Assembly: GCA_029747015.1 (NCBI GenBank)
Contig: JAKOGI010000107.1
Span: 503,606 to 567,605, forward strand
Direction of reading: 5' to 3'
DNA: 64,000 bases
Source: Carnegiea gigantea
Lineage: Eukaryota > Streptophyta > Magnoliopsida > Caryophyllales > Cactaceae
Positions 1 through 11,599 of the stretch are shown piece after piece. The notes beneath the pieces were generated by a model. It was not told the origin of the DNA, made no database searches, and worked only from the letters and a program-made list of their open reading frames with translations. The stretch's first letter is position 1; each line of letters opens with the position of its first letter. Both the position numbers and the translations under genes were made by a program.

Positions 1-861
1 CTTGTAAAGTTGTGCCTACAATAATAGTAAACCTCTAGAGTTGAGTTCCAAAAGAAAATTATTGCTTAACTTAATCTCCTATTGTGGCGCTTATGTTTCA
101 CATTGTGGTGATTAGAATCACCACAATGACATGTACTGGTGATTACAGTATTGCCTCCATATGCTTTGTTGTTGTAGCTTGCCACGGCAATTCATAAATC
201 ATTGGTATAAAGATAATTGCCACTATAGGTGCCTATCAGTTGCAGCGGTTCTTTACGCATTATAATTCCCATATATGTTAAATTGTAACCCGGTAATATC
301 AAACACCTAAAGCTGCTATAATTCTTATAAAAATCTCAAACTGTAATGAAAGTATCATTTATGAAGCACTTGGAATTGCCATCACAAGTCCGCTTTCTCA
401 CTAAAGTTAAAGTTATCGCTGCTTGATGTTTAGACATGCCAACTGAAGTTATTTTAATCTCCACTGGATGCTTGGAAGCGCCCCATTTAGGATGGCGTGA
501 TTGTGACAATTCTAAGATGACTAATATTGATGTAAAAGATCACATTCTTATATACTGTGCATAGGTAGTAGAGAGTGAAAGTTTTTCTATAGGATGGCCT
601 AATAAGACCATCACATACATATGAAATAAACCTTAAACAAGTTGTCATTGCAAATTGTACTTAAAACGCTTGGCCATCATATAATTAAAGTCTACATAAT
701 CTTGAATGTCTAAAATGCATTAAAAGAAATTGTACCATATTCGGTATACGTCAATTACATGTGCAAATATCCAGATGGACATTATATAGAAATAAATTTG
801 GTGTTCAGCTTGAAATTTCCCCCCCTGGTTAATGGTCACGTTGCATTACCTAAAAACATTC
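1..861 (+). repeat. 3' flank of a thionin unit whose gene lies left of the window
   Basis: The sequence aligns by eye with the region downstream of the second thionin-like gene, about 29885-30770. Shared landmarks are the AAGTTGTGC start, the TTAACTTAATCTCCTAT block, the GTAGCTTGCCA block and the TTGCATTACCTAAA end. No coding sequence is visible. It carries repeated GCGATTA/TAATCGC-like words typical of transposon subterminal regions. At about 861 it jumps to sequence that in the other units lies just after 26950 and 45060, so the intervening part of the unit has been deleted. The position implies one more thionin-like copy to the left; that gene itself is not seen. Confidence 0.75.
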
Positions 862-3798
862 ACTTCAAAACATGAAATCACCTAATCATAGGCAAAGGGC
901 CCTTTACTAATGATTTGACGTCCTCTGTGATTATCTCATCATCTTTATTGTTTGTATCATTTTCCAATAACATGTAAAGTAAATTAATAATATTAAATAA
1001 TTAAAGAATATTATTTTGTATTCGAAGGTCACAAAAGTTTAAAAAATTTCTCAGGCATTTAGAAAACTACTTGGTATGCAAATGGTGTACTTCATGTGTT
1101 AATGGATGACTTCTTTGATTAACTCTCATGACGTATGCAATATGATCTCCATAAGTTGTTAAATTAAAGAATAATATACTTAGCCACAAAAATTCTTGGG
1201 TAATCTAATGAAGAAATTGGTAGTTTACATTTATTTTCTTAAGGGCTCAATTTCCTTGGAGCCATAATTGAAAAGCACACATCAATGTGTTTCACTTTAT
1301 TTTTTCACCCATGTTAAATCCTTCAATTCTTCCATAAGGTTGCCGATAATTAGGAAAAAGAAATGACTTTGTACTATGGTTCGTTGCAATATTGTCTACA
1401 TGATTCCTAGTAGAATTCAAAGATCCTAACTCTGTATCTTCTAAGTGTTAAAAGTAGAACCCCATGCATTCCTACACAAGATATGCTTCGACCATGCAAC
1501 CTTCAGGTCCTGCTCTATTATGCATGTCTCTATTTAAAATTAACAAATATATAATAGAAAAAAACTTTCTTAAAGTTATTTAAGGAATAACATAACTAGA
1601 TTCAATAGTAGGAAAGGAAATATTGAATTCAATTCGCTTAGCTCTCTAGAGTACATCCATTTATATAGCACTGTGCCACAAAGTTTTGCTTCATTGGCCA
1701 AGTGAACAACTAGATGCACCATAATGGCGAAAAATATCGGTGGAAAGATCTTTTTCATGTTGCAAAGAGTTACGATGATCTTGTTGATGAATGTCATATT
1801 TGTATAGGATTTCATAAGTGTTTGGCACTCAGTTTAGGGGATTAATATGCTTAATGGTACGATTTACACCCATATTCCTACTATTATACTTGGTTTTGCT
1901 TATTTGAGGAGTGTTTGCAGATTTTAACCTTACAAGCTCAAAGCATGTTAATGGAATAAAGATTTTGAGGCCTTGTGGTTCAAAGAAGACAGCAAAAGAA
2001 GCCCAAAGACACCACATACATACATACCATGGGCAGAACTACAGTCCGGGAGGTTACAAGAATAAGCAACAGGAGAACCAAAGGAGGACCAATCCAACTA
2101 GTGGGCACCACGGTTTGACCGTTGTGGGACCACCTGTCCTTAAGGAATGCAAGCTCTTGCACTCCAAGCGATTTACCACGTAAAGCTTGAAAGAATTCAC
2201 ATAATTCAATCAAAGCAGTTGTTACCTTTTCACACAATCTTTCTCTTATTGCCAATGTAAGAATATGTTGCATAAGTAGATGAAAATCATGGTTTTTTAT
2301 TCTAGATAGCTTTTGCTTCAAAACACAACATGAAATATTTGAGGTACAATCATTTTGGAATTTGACAGTTTAAAAAGTTTCACAAAACAGATCTTTGGAA
2401 GATCAATTCATTTTATAAGGTGCAGGAGGTAAAAATGTTCTTGCTAAGCTAGTTCGTTAAGGCCACAAATGTGGCCTTATATCCATCACTTGTAAAACAC
2501 GTTGAGCATTCGAGTTGTCTCTTTTGCTTTCTCCTCAATATCCAAGGGAATAATTACTACATCATCACACACAATTTTCTCTAAGCATATCGATCACACC
2601 AAGATTATGTTGTAAAAGATCAAACTTCTAATAAGTTTAAAAAATTTGCTCCTTTTCTTTCATCTTTTCTCCTTCACCCCACTAATTAATTGCTTGTTAT
2701 GTTGTCCTTCCAAAAACAAAATCTATGTCCTTTAATTGCTTGACACCCTTGATTCTGATGAAGGGATGGGTGGAGGCTTCTGTTTTTTTGTATTATCTAA
2801 ATACTTTGGATCAATGCGATATTTATGTCTTGCACCCAACAACTAGTAATGACCCATGTAACAAAAATTTTGAGCATGTTTGTACCAATTTGAACAAGTA
2901 TATTCATTATGAGTTATACATGCATGTCTACCAAAGGTATACTATCCAGTTAGATTATTCTAAGCCGAAAAATCATTTATGGTCCATATGAATACAATAA
3001 ATATCTGAAATGTCTCCTTACTGAAAGCATCACATGCAAGTGTAAAGTAAACATCAACATTATTTCCTGCAACTTTTGGTCTAGGGATAAGCAATGAGAG
3101 CATAAAGTATTCCTTCTTCGGACATTAACCATGGAGGTAAGTTATATGGCATTAGATTTACTAGCCACATTCTATATGTACGTGCTAGGCCCAACCTTAT
3201 ACTTCTAGGGTCTTTGGCAAATTTGGATAATGAGTATCAAATGTCTTCCATGCTTTTGCATCTACAAGACAGTGTAAGATACCATTCTTTTGGCATTTAT
3301 CATGGCATCTGCCATTTTAGATGACATGAGTAACATTTGCAAGTGTGGCTTAAGTTGAAAGTATCTCAAACTTTTTTGAGGAATCTTATGCAATTTCTTA
3401 GAATTTTTCTTCCCATTCAAGTTTGATGTATCCTCATCCCTATCATCAATGGATTCTTTTGATCTTGGAGCTCTATGCATTGAGCATTCGTAGCTTCATA
3501 AAGAGTTCAGGTAACTTTGCGTACTCTAGCAATGCTTTCTTAAAAATCTTCAACAAGACACCCAATGATGTATGGCTCCAGCCAAACTGACATTTTATAT
3601 GATAAAGATTGAACATTAAGGGAATCCTGGCGTAATTCATTCATCCTGGACATAACTCATTCTCAACATCTTTTAACAACATCAAAAAAATTTCTACATC
3701 TAGATGATCAGCATCATTGGATGGTTCTGATGTGGGTCCCTATGAATTTGACTCTAAGAAGCTATCGCCATGAATACCCATGTTTTGATCATCCACAT

Positions 3799-4419
3799 TG
3801 TTGGGTTTTATGGCCCAAAATTCAAGTACCGGCACGGTGGGACGACGCTGCGCGAACACGGACGTGCCACGACGAAGGAGCACCAAGCCGAGGGAGGCAG
3901 AAAATTGGCACGGGGGTGCCGTGCCATGTGGCACGGCCGTGCCATGTGGCACTGGGTGACCGTGCCACGTGGCACGGTCGTGCCACGTGTCTTTTCGCCG
4001 CCTCTTTCGGATGGCGGCTAGGGTTTCTGTCTCCGAGGGGGATTCCTCCTGGCGGCTAGGGTTCTACTTTAAAGGGAAAACCCCTACTGTTTAGACCCTA
4101 TATAAAGGGGGTCAAGCCTAGGATCTAAATAACTCCTGATCTCCAGTACTCATACATACATTGAGAGGTAGAAGTACTTTGTGAGAGATTACAATAGAGA
4201 GATTGTAATTCTGCTCTTAGATCAAATCACTGTGGTGATTGTGATTGTGTTGTATTCTTCCTGCTCATAGTGAATTGTTCTGGTTTTTTCCCGATTTGGG
4301 TTTTCCCCGTAAAATCTCTTGTCTTCTTATTTCTGTTTTCTGTTATTCACTTGATTTCTGAATCTCTAACTCATCCTATCGCTTCCGCTATTATTGTTGC
4401 TCTAATATTTTTCCTAACA
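3799..4419 (+). repeat. 5' LTR of copia-1
   Basis: The LTR is 621 bp and runs from TGTTGGG to CCTAACA. A TATA box (TATATAAAG) lies at about 4099-4107. The U3 part carries a dense set of palindromes, including GGCACGGCCGTGCC at 3930-3943 and GTGCCACGTGGCAC at 3962-3975, the second containing a G-box core (CACGTG). Compared with its partner it lacks about 19 bp (GCTGTCGCCGTCCGTGG region) near 4284; because the related LTRs at 12390 and 50000 have that block, the loss is on this side. Confidence 0.93.
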
Positions 4420-4421
4420 AG

Positions 4422-4433
4422 TGGTATCAGAGC
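4422..4433 (+). other. Primer-binding site for tRNA-iMet (copia-1)
   Basis: TGGTATCAGAGC, two bases after the 5' LTR, is complementary to the 3' end of plant initiator tRNA-Met, the usual primer of Ty1-copia elements. Confidence 0.9.
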
Positions 4434-4445
4434 TTTGGTTATAGG

Positions 4446-5737
4446 ATGTCTTCTATCATGAGGGTAGATATTCAGAAATTCGATGGGGAGATTAGTTTTA
4501 ATCTCTGGAAGGTGCAGATGAGAGCAGTTCTCATTCAGCACGGGTTGTGGAAGGTTCTGAAGGGACCTCACGTGAAACCTGAGAAGATGACAGAAGAACA
4601 GTGGGCTGAAGATGTAAAGAAGAGACGTGGGTCGTTGACGGAGGACGAATGGGAGGAACTGGAGTTGAAGGCGGTTTCAGCCATACAGTTGTGCTTAGCA
4701 CCACATGTCCTGCGAGAGGTGCTTGATAAGACAACTGCGGTGGATCTTTGGGCTCGGCTGGAGGAACTCTACATGACGAAGAGTCTCGCCAACAAGATCC
4801 GTTTGAAGGAAAGGTTGTATACCTTTCGTATGGCTGAAGGTACCCCTATTCAAAAACATTTGAATGAGTTTAACTCTATTCTTGTTGACTTGGAGAGTCT
4901 AGATGTGAAAGTTGAGGATGAAGATAAGGCTATTTTGCTTGTTGTGTCGTTACCCCTTCTTATAAACACTTTAAGGAGATTATGCTATATAGTAATTCTA
5001 ATACTATATCGTTTGAGGATGTTAAGTCAAACCTGTTGTCTAAGGAGAAGTTTGATCTTGACATTCATGCTGATTCTGCTGAGGAATTAGTAGTAAGGGG
5101 TACAATAACTGAAAAAGGGAACGGTAATAGGAGTAAGAATCGTTCTAAGTCTAAAAATCCTCATGCTGGTAAGACCTGCAATTACTGTGGTAAATTGGGT
5201 CATATTATTGCTAACTGCTGGAAACTGCAAAAGAAGAAGGAGAAAGAGGAAGATAATCTTCAGGAGCCTGCTGAAGCTTCATTTGCTGAATCTGATTCTG
5301 ATGGTGACGTGTTGTTCGCTACCTCTACTGAAAGAGGGAGTGATTCTGATTGGATTCTTGATTCTGGGTGTACCTATCATATGTGTCCTCACAAGGATTG
5401 GTTTTCAACATATGATCCAGTTGACTCAACTGTTGTTCACATGGGCAATAATGCCCAATGTAATGTAACTGGAATCGGTACTGTTAAAATCAAGACCCAT
5501 GATGGTGTTGTCAGGACTTTATCGAATGTTCGTCACGTTCCTGACTTGAAGCGTAACCTCATCTCGTTGGGCACCCTTGAATCAAAAGGGTGCAAATATT
5601 CAGCTGAAGGTGGAGTTCTGAAGGTCTCAAAGGGCAGTAGGATTCTGCTGAAGGGTTTGAGGTAAGGAGGCCTCTATGTCTTGCAGGCATCTACTGTGAC
5701 AGGTTATACGAAGGAAAGTTCATATAAGTCATCTCCC
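4446..5737 (+). pseudogene. Copia-1 gag-protease remnant
   Basis: The frame opens with ATG at 4446 and reads a Tnt1/Tork-like Gag. A one-base deletion near 4955 (compare the CCCCTTTCTTATAAAC version at 13068) shifts the frame. The second frame (4982-5665) holds a CX2CX4HX4C zinc knuckle at about 5177-5218 and a copia protease active-site motif DSG followed by CTYHMCP at about 5360-5395. Translation ends at a TAA near 5663. The remaining polyprotein is deleted: the sequence joins directly to the last codons of the RNase H region at about 5737-5788. It could at most supply a truncated Gag, so the element depends on relatives. Confidence 0.88.
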
Positions 5738-5797
5738 AGAGCTAAGTTCAAGCATTGCTTGGACTTAGTTGGCATTCGTAGTTTTTGAGGGCCCTGC

Positions 5798-5834
5798 GGG
5801 GCATAGCCCCATAGGGGGCATCACCCTTTGGGGT
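5798..5834 (+). other. GC-rich hairpin pair before the polypurine tract (copia-1)
   Basis: GGGGCATAGCCCC (5798-5810) and CACCCTTTGGGGT (5822-5834) are adjacent inverted repeats between the polyprotein stop and the 3' LTR. Equivalent pairs occur at 16597-16634 and 54196-54234. Confidence 0.55.
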
Positions 5835-5888
5835 AAGACGACGGCGACGGAAAGTTGAACATTGAAGATTTTGGTCCAAGGTGGAGAT

Positions 5889-6528
5889 TGTTGGGTTTTA
5901 TGGCCCAAAATTCAAGTACCGGCACGGTGGGACGATGCTGCGCGAACACAGACGTGCCACGACGAAGGAGCACCAAGCCGAGGGAGGCAGAAAATTGGCA
6001 CGGGGGTGCCGTGCCATGTGGCACGGCCGTGCCATGTGGCACTGGGTGACCGTGCCACGTGGCACGACCGTGCCACGTGTCTTTTCGCCGCCTCTTTCGG
6101 ATGGCGGCTAGGGTTTCTGTCTTCGAGGGGGATTCCTCCTGGCGGCTAGGGTTCTACTTTAAAGGGAAAACCCCTACTGTTTAGACCCTATATAAAGGGG
6201 GTCAAGCCTAGGATCTAAATAACTTCTGATCTCCAGTACTCATACATACATTGAGAGGTAGAAGTACTTTGTGAGAGATTACAATAGAGAGATTGTAATT
6301 CTACTCTTAGATCAAATCACTGTGGTGATTGTGATTGTGTTGTATTCTTCCTGCTCATAGTGAATTGTTCTGGTGCTGTCGCCGTCCGTGGTTTTTTTCC
6401 CGATTTGGGTTTTCCACGTTAAATCTCTTGTCTTCTTATTTCTGTTTTCTGTTATTCACTTGATTTCTGAATCTCTAACTCATCCTATCGCTTCCGCTAT
6501 TATTGTTGCTCTAATATTTTTCCTAACA
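5889..6528 (+). repeat. 3' LTR of copia-1
   Basis: The LTR is 640 bp, TGTTGGG to CCTAACA, nearly the same as the 5' LTR except for scattered substitutions and the extra block near 6374-6392. Its TATA box is at about 6189-6197. Confidence 0.93.
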
Positions 6529-6960
6529 CACATAAATCCCAGAAGCCTCATGGAGCATGGCAGACATGTCACCACCTCTCTGTTCATTTGATTTATCTTC
6601 ACAGTTATTTGAATTCATTGATGAGGCTTCATGATCTATATATCCAAATTCTTTGTCAAGATCATGCATATGACCACTAACAATTAAATGGTCACATATA
6701 TCCTCCTAGCTCTTTGGATAGTATCAGACACATCTTTTATGAGGACAAGGAATTTTTTAGTTTGTGGAAGATTTCTCAAATACAAGGTTCAAGTACCTCT
6801 CTAATCCATCCTTATGTTCTTGACTGGAAGGATTATAGACTATCCATTGCTTGTTTGAATTAGTAGCCATAATATTTTCCTGTGAAATATAACAAATGAT
6901 TAATCCTTCATAAGTTATATTTAAAGCTATAGGTAACAAAAATTACTCACCCATCGAAAG

Positions 6961-8057
6961 TTGATCAATGAAGCTAAATGCATCTATAGGTGACTTCATC
7001 GTCAACGAAATATCATCAATAGGATAAAAATTTAGCAAACTTATTGTGACTAGGCAACGATTTACTTATATATCACCATTAGTGTAATGTAAAATATCTA
7101 TAAGGCATTTAGACACAAGACCTTTAACCCTTAATTAAAATATTGTGAATGCCTCTTACCAATATAGGATTCCTTTTCTTTTCTTTCTTTTTTTGTTCAG
7201 ATTAGGTGGACTTCTCTAGTAACATACACGAGAGAGACAGAGGTTGAACAAATGATGACCAAATAGTAAGCATTTCATTTACAACATATAATAAGAACGA
7301 TCCATAATATCGTAGCCACACAAGTTTTTGTGTGAGATGGTCTCACTAAAATTCATTGTGAGATTGTCTGCATAGCAAGATTACATAAATCCGCTAAAAG
7401 ACTATATAATTATTAAATTATTAGCTCTGTCATTTACTAATTCACTTATCAAGAGTCAATTGCGCAAAAAAACTAATCCAGTAGTGCGTACACTCAAATT
7501 AGCATCCATTGATAATGTAGTACATTACTAAAGTACCAAGTTGTAGTTGATCAAATTGAAACAATAGGGTCTTATAAATTCTTCTTTATAGTATGCAACC
7601 ACGTTCATTTTCTATGACCAATAGAAAATTCCTGAGACTATGTATATCACAAAAATCACCTAATGCTTCAATCAAGATAATTAATTAGTCTAAAACGAAA
7701 ATAGAACGCCTAACCAACAAAATTATCCTCAAATTTCAATAGGTCATTCTAACTTTCCATTTAGCAACCACAAACATTGGTGATTTGCGAATCCAACCCT
7801 TTAATTAGTCATCAATGTGAATCCACTAAAACAAGAAAATGTCTTTTTTACAACAACAAACTTAATCAGATTCTGTAGGAACCATTACTCTATATTAAAG
7901 GACTAATCCCAAAAATCCTAACACTCACTAATCCAAATTATCCGAATGGATGCAAAATGGTGCCTTTAACAATCAACTCTCTACCTTTGTAAATTGACAA
8001 AAGATAGAGGAGTATACACAGAAAAATTGAACAAAAGTGCAGATCAAAATCTATGCA
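6961..8057. other. Non-coding AT-rich spacer
   Basis: No reading frame with recognisable content is present. A GTGTGAGATGGTCTCAC-like palindromic word near 7331-7348 resembles sequences common in plant MITE-type repeats, but no element boundaries could be set. Confidence 0.5.
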
Positions 8058-8443
8058 AAATGATAAGTGTCTTGCTACAAAACACTTCTTAAATGTCTTA
8101 TTTTGGCTGAAAAATCATAGTGTAATGTATTAAATCCTAAAAAAGTGGTACAATCAAATAGTACAACGGTGTTATAACTTATAGATTCTGGAAAACTATC
8201 CTATTATCTATAATTTTTAGTATTTAAAAATTAGGTGTATTATATGCTTTTAGAGATGGGATTGATCCGATTAGGATGTAATCTTGTATTTGTTGGCGTA
8301 GTCAACAAATATTAAAGAGCTTTACCATTCATAATTGATTCTACTAATTGAAACATTGATGATTTTAAATTATTTAATATGTTACTTCTAGTTAAAATAA
8401 GACACTTAAAAAGTGTCTTGCTGCAAGACATATATCAGCATCA
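8058..8443. mobile_element. Probable MITE with ~47-bp terminal inverted repeats
   Basis: The left arm (8061-8107, GATAAGTGTCTTGC...TGTCTTATTTTGGCT) pairs with the reverse complement of the right arm (about 8395-8441, ending GACATATATC) with only a handful of mismatches. The interior is AT-rich and has no coding content. No unambiguous target duplication is visible. In units 2 and 3 only its right part survives (about 27901-28080 and 45998-46175), because an upstream deletion ends inside it. Confidence 0.6.
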
Positions 8444-9146
8444 AATAGAGCGATAGAGAGAAAAATGTATTATTTGAGCCAGCGAACAAGAGGTAGACAA
8501 ATATTGCCAATTGGCCAGTAATCTAACATAAAATAATGATAACTACGTTAACTACTCTTTATCCCTTAAAACATGATGCCTAAAATTAAGGATTTAACTC
8601 AAATGAAAACGAATCAAGCATAAGGGTTGAGAAATCCCTAAAGGGGAGAAAAGAGAAAAATTTTAAGAAAAACCCTATGTATCTGGTGCTCAAGCAAAGC
8701 CTAATATGATGAGAATTAAGTAGGTAGGGCACATTAACACTTTTGGTGAGGAAGAACGAGAGAGAAAGAGGAAGGGATGAGTTCTGCATAATAATAGGTT
8801 TGATTTTCCAAAGCTCTGGCTGATGAGGGGGTGTGTATGAGAGACGCTAGAAACAAAAAGCATGAGAGGAGGGGTCCATTTGCTTGCATTTAAAATTTGG
8901 CACTATAACCCAACTTATCAGTAGAGATATGTGCGCTTTTGTTATAATTGTATTCTCTCCTTTAATTATTTGACATTAAAACATTAATATGTAGTAATGG
9001 GCAACAAATTTTGTCAATTGAATTCATATGTGATGTTTCCTTTTACGACTTAAGAAATCATAGACAAAATAGGTAAAACATGAATCTTACTAATTCAAGA
9101 ATATTGGGTACAAATATCAAATTAATGAGTTCATGTACCTACCCAT

Positions 9147-9154
9147 TATATAAA
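9147..9154 (+). promoter_or_regulatory. TATA box of thionin-like gene 1
   Basis: TATATAAA lies 110 bp upstream of the ATG, and the same spacing is kept in all three copies. No ATG occurs between the expected transcription start and the coding start. Confidence 0.75.
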
Positions 9155-9256
9155 TCCCACATAACATGACAATCGACACACACGCTTAATTATCTAACAA
9201 ACGCACTTGGTAGCAATTCTATACCTTCAAACTTTCTGGAAAGAGGACAAAAGCGA

Positions 9257-10281
9257 ATGGAAAAAATGAGAATGAGAGGAGGAGTGATTGTATTTTTGCT
9301 AATGTCAACAGTTATACTCCAAGCTACAATAGCCTTTGATTTAGGTTGTTATAAAGACTGCCTTATACCTTGTCTAAGCCATGGAGTTGAAGGCCTAATT
9401 GTATGTTTCATAACATGCAAAAAGAAATGCAGTGGTGGCATATTGGGTGCTCCTGATAACTCTAACCAACAGTATTGCCTACTCGGATGTGCTGCTACTT
9501 CATGCCCCCACTTGAACAACAATCAAGGAAAGATAATAGGTTCACCTCTTCTTCTACCTTTTTTAAGTTTGTTAATTGATGCATTTGCATAGATTTATAT
9601 TACTTTTGATGAATGAAACTTGCTCTTACTTTGGGGCTTGTGATGGACATATGTGGTATTATGTCAAATGCATAACAATAACAGGGGCATAATCTCGATA
9701 GAACCCTCGAGGGAAGGAATGTCTAGGTTATATTGCTTATCTTTAAAATAAATAAATAAATGTACTTCATAACATGTTCCATATACAATTTGTGTGGTCA
9801 AGGGATTATGTTGGTCTAATTGAGGTTAGATTTTTAAGTGTATTAGTCTATTGACTAGCAAATTTGCCATTCAGAGTCAATCTAGGTAAGATGGTTCGCG
9901 AATTTATCACTTGATTTTAAACTATCTTAACTCTGCACCAGGCTAGTTTAACAAAGTTTGTAACAATGTTTTCTCTTAATCTGTTTCTTGTTCTTTTTTC
10001 TGGAATTGAAATTAATAGAAGAAAAGAATGACAAATCTTATCTACCAAACCAATTGAACCCACTGATAACAATATATACTCTAAATAGTGCATCTGCTGC
10101 TAGTTTGCTTTTTGTTCACCATGGTTAAAGGGTCAAGTTTAGTTGTCACCATACCTCAAGTCAATTTTTTGTCCCCTTTGTTTGGATATAATAGTGGTCT
10201 GTGTGATTCTATTTTGCAGCTAAAGAGGAGGTGGAGCATTGCCTTGATCCTTGTGGCACAGCGTGCAAGAAGTACCATTGA
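9257..10281 (+). CDS. Thionin-like cysteine-rich secreted peptide, copy 1 (two exons)
   Basis: Exon 1 is 9257-9539 and exon 2 is 10220-10281; the intron is 680 bp with GT (9540) and AG (10218-10219) ends, and the phases fit. The product is 114 residues. Residues 1-26 form a signal peptide with a hydrophobic core, so the mature peptide is probably secreted. It has 12 cysteines in four triplets: CX3CX3C from residue 31, again from residue 50, CX3CX4C from residue 74, and CX3CX3C entirely within exon 2. This matches the plant thionin-like family, which is linked to antimicrobial defence; the role here is inferred from that family. Relative to copy 2 it has R7, A23, I25 and K92. An AATAAA signal follows three bases after the stop. 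The gene is intact, unlike everything around it. Confidence 0.88.
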
Positions 10282-11599
10282 TCAATAAAGGATGCACTTA
10301 GCTCTTGAATTTTCTAATTAATTAATACTTAATGAACCAGAGATCATCTAATCTGTTTTGGTTCATTGACGAGCTATCTTTGCAAAGTTGTGCTTACAAC
10401 AATAATAAACCTATGGAGCTTGATTCTAAAACAAAGTTATTGATTAACTTAATCTTCTTCAGTGGCGATTACACAATTGCCCTAATAGGCTTTATTGTCG
10501 TAGCTTGCCATGGTAATTCACAAGTCATTGGTATAAAGACAATTGCAACAATAAGTGCGTATCAGTTGTAGCAATTCTTTACGCATTGTAATCGCCATCT
10601 ATGTTAAATTTTCCCCCGCAATATCAAATACCTAAAGCAGCTATAATTGTTATTAAAAAAGCTCAAACCACCACGATAAGTTAACAACAGGAGGATTATT
10701 TATGAAGCAATTGTAATAACCACTGTAAGCCGTCTTTCCCACTATAATGTGAGTTAACTAAGCTATTCTTATCGTTGCTTGATGCGTGGAAGCGCCAAAT
10801 AAAGCTATTCTAATCGCCACTAGATGCTCGGAAGTGCCCTAATAAGGATGGGTTTATTATGACAATTCTAAGATGACTAATATTGATGCAACAGATCTGC
10901 ATAGGTAGCAGAGAATGATAGTTTTCCAAAGGATGGCTAATAAAACCATCACTATATACAGAGGAAATCAATCTTAAATAAATTATCATTATAAATTGTA
11001 CGTAAAACATTATACCATCATATAATTAAAGTTTACATAATCCTGAATATCTAAAACGCATCCAAATAAATGGTACCATATCCAATGTACGTCAATTAAA
11101 AGTGCAAATACCCAGAAGGACAATGATATAGTAATGAAACTTGACTTACTAATAATTACAATCATCCAATATAATCGTAGGAGATATATATTAGGGAGTT
11201 CCCAAGATAATTATAACAAGAAGAGAGCCAGAACATTAGAAAAGAAGTCAAATATGTCCTTATTGTCCAATTAAAATCAAATCTCACCGAAACGGTTTCC
11301 AATTTGCACTTCGTCAAAGTCTCAGTACCACATGGTTGCTGCATAACCAAGCTCATATCCAAGTTTAGATGAAAATTTAAAAAGCTATCTAAGGTTGGAT
11401 TCACCCAATTTTCTCTTTCCGTGCTAAATCATTAAGGATATTCAAGAAAGATATATAAATCATCAGTACAATGACAAAATCTAGATTCAACCAATGGCAT
11501 TGATTTTTAAAAAAATTATGCTAGCAAAAGTAAATCGAATCTTTCATATTTTTTTTCTCATTGCTCATAGATTGATAAAAGGAATCAAATGGTAAGAAT
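10282..11599. repeat. Thionin 3' flank with transposon-like subterminal words
   Basis: This segment is shared by all units (compare 29785-31172 and 47884-49170). It has no convincing gene. Words such as GGCGATTAC, TAATCGCC and GTCGTAGCTTGCCATGG recur in both orientations, as in subterminal regions of CACTA elements. The conserved GCATAACCAAGCTCATATCC near 11341-11360 is the empty version of the site used by the CACTA element in unit 2. Confidence 0.6.

Larger units (their letters stand above)
3799..6528 (+). mobile_element. Internally deleted Ty1-copia retrotransposon (copia-1) nested in CACTA remnant
   Basis: The element has two LTRs that begin TGTTGGG and end CCTAACA, flanked by a perfect 5-bp target duplication CACAT (3794-3798 and 6529-6533). 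A primer site matching initiator tRNA-Met (TGGTATCAGAGC) is at 4422-4433, and a purine-rich tract (AAGGTGGAGA) lies just before the 3' LTR. Only gag and protease remain: about 5700-5740 the sequence jumps straight to the 3' end of the RNase H region, removing integrase, reverse transcriptase and most of RNase H. Intact target duplications and LTRs mean the element either inserted in this shortened form or lost its middle after insertion. It belongs to the same family as the elements at 11949 and 49515 but is a separate subfamily. Confidence 0.93.
862..6870 (-). pseudogene. Degenerate CACTA (En/Spm) TNP2-like transposase, split by a copia insertion
   Basis: Reverse-strand fragments match the TNP2 transposase family in the expected order. 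The N-terminal transposase-associated domain is at about 6757-6870, starting MATNSNKQW and containing an HKDGLERYLNLVFEKS stretch. Core transposase pieces lie at about 3262-3480 (LRYFQLKPHLQ, compare LRYFPLKPRLQ in the better element at 38.5 kb). The DUF4218 region is at about 1576-2321 (HLVVHLANEA and WMYS motifs, compare HLPVHLADEA and WMYS at 37.1 kb). Reading frames are broken throughout and no long frame survives. The copia element at 3799-6528 interrupts it. This is one copy of the old CACTA family that forms part of every thionin unit. It is certainly inactive; which region belongs to which domain is less certain at the edges. Confidence 0.8.

Noticed and set aside
1911..2183. Forward 90-codon frame
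   Set aside because: It is antisense to the CACTA DUF4218 remnant read on the reverse strand.
3721..4059. Forward and reverse frames of 60-112 codons within the copia LTRs (also 5821-6149, 11907-12262, 54246-54558)
   Set aside because: They lie wholly in LTR sequence and are produced by GC-rich palindromes; they have no protein features.
4422..4433. tRNA gene at primer-binding sites
   Set aside because: Only the 12-20 bases complementary to a tRNA 3' end are present; no cloverleaf or promoter boxes.
4371..4571. Reverse frames opposite copia gag and integrase (also 4531-4734, 14156-14413, 15130-15579, 52876-53178)
   Set aside because: They are antisense shadows of the recognised polyprotein domains.
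7070..7095. CACTA right terminus (TAGTG words near 7085 and 8119) for the old element
   Set aside because: No matching CACTA left terminus or target duplication could be found, so the end of the old element is left unset.
7331..7348. GTGTGAGATGGTCTCAC palindrome as a regulatory operator
   Set aside because: It is a common plant repeat word; no element boundary or gene link could be shown.
10088..10288. Forward 66-codon frame downstream of thionin copy 1 (also 47690-47890) as a separate gene
   Set aside because: It starts in the thionin intron and overlaps exon 2 in another frame. The exon-2 frame continues the Cys pattern and the splice phase fits.
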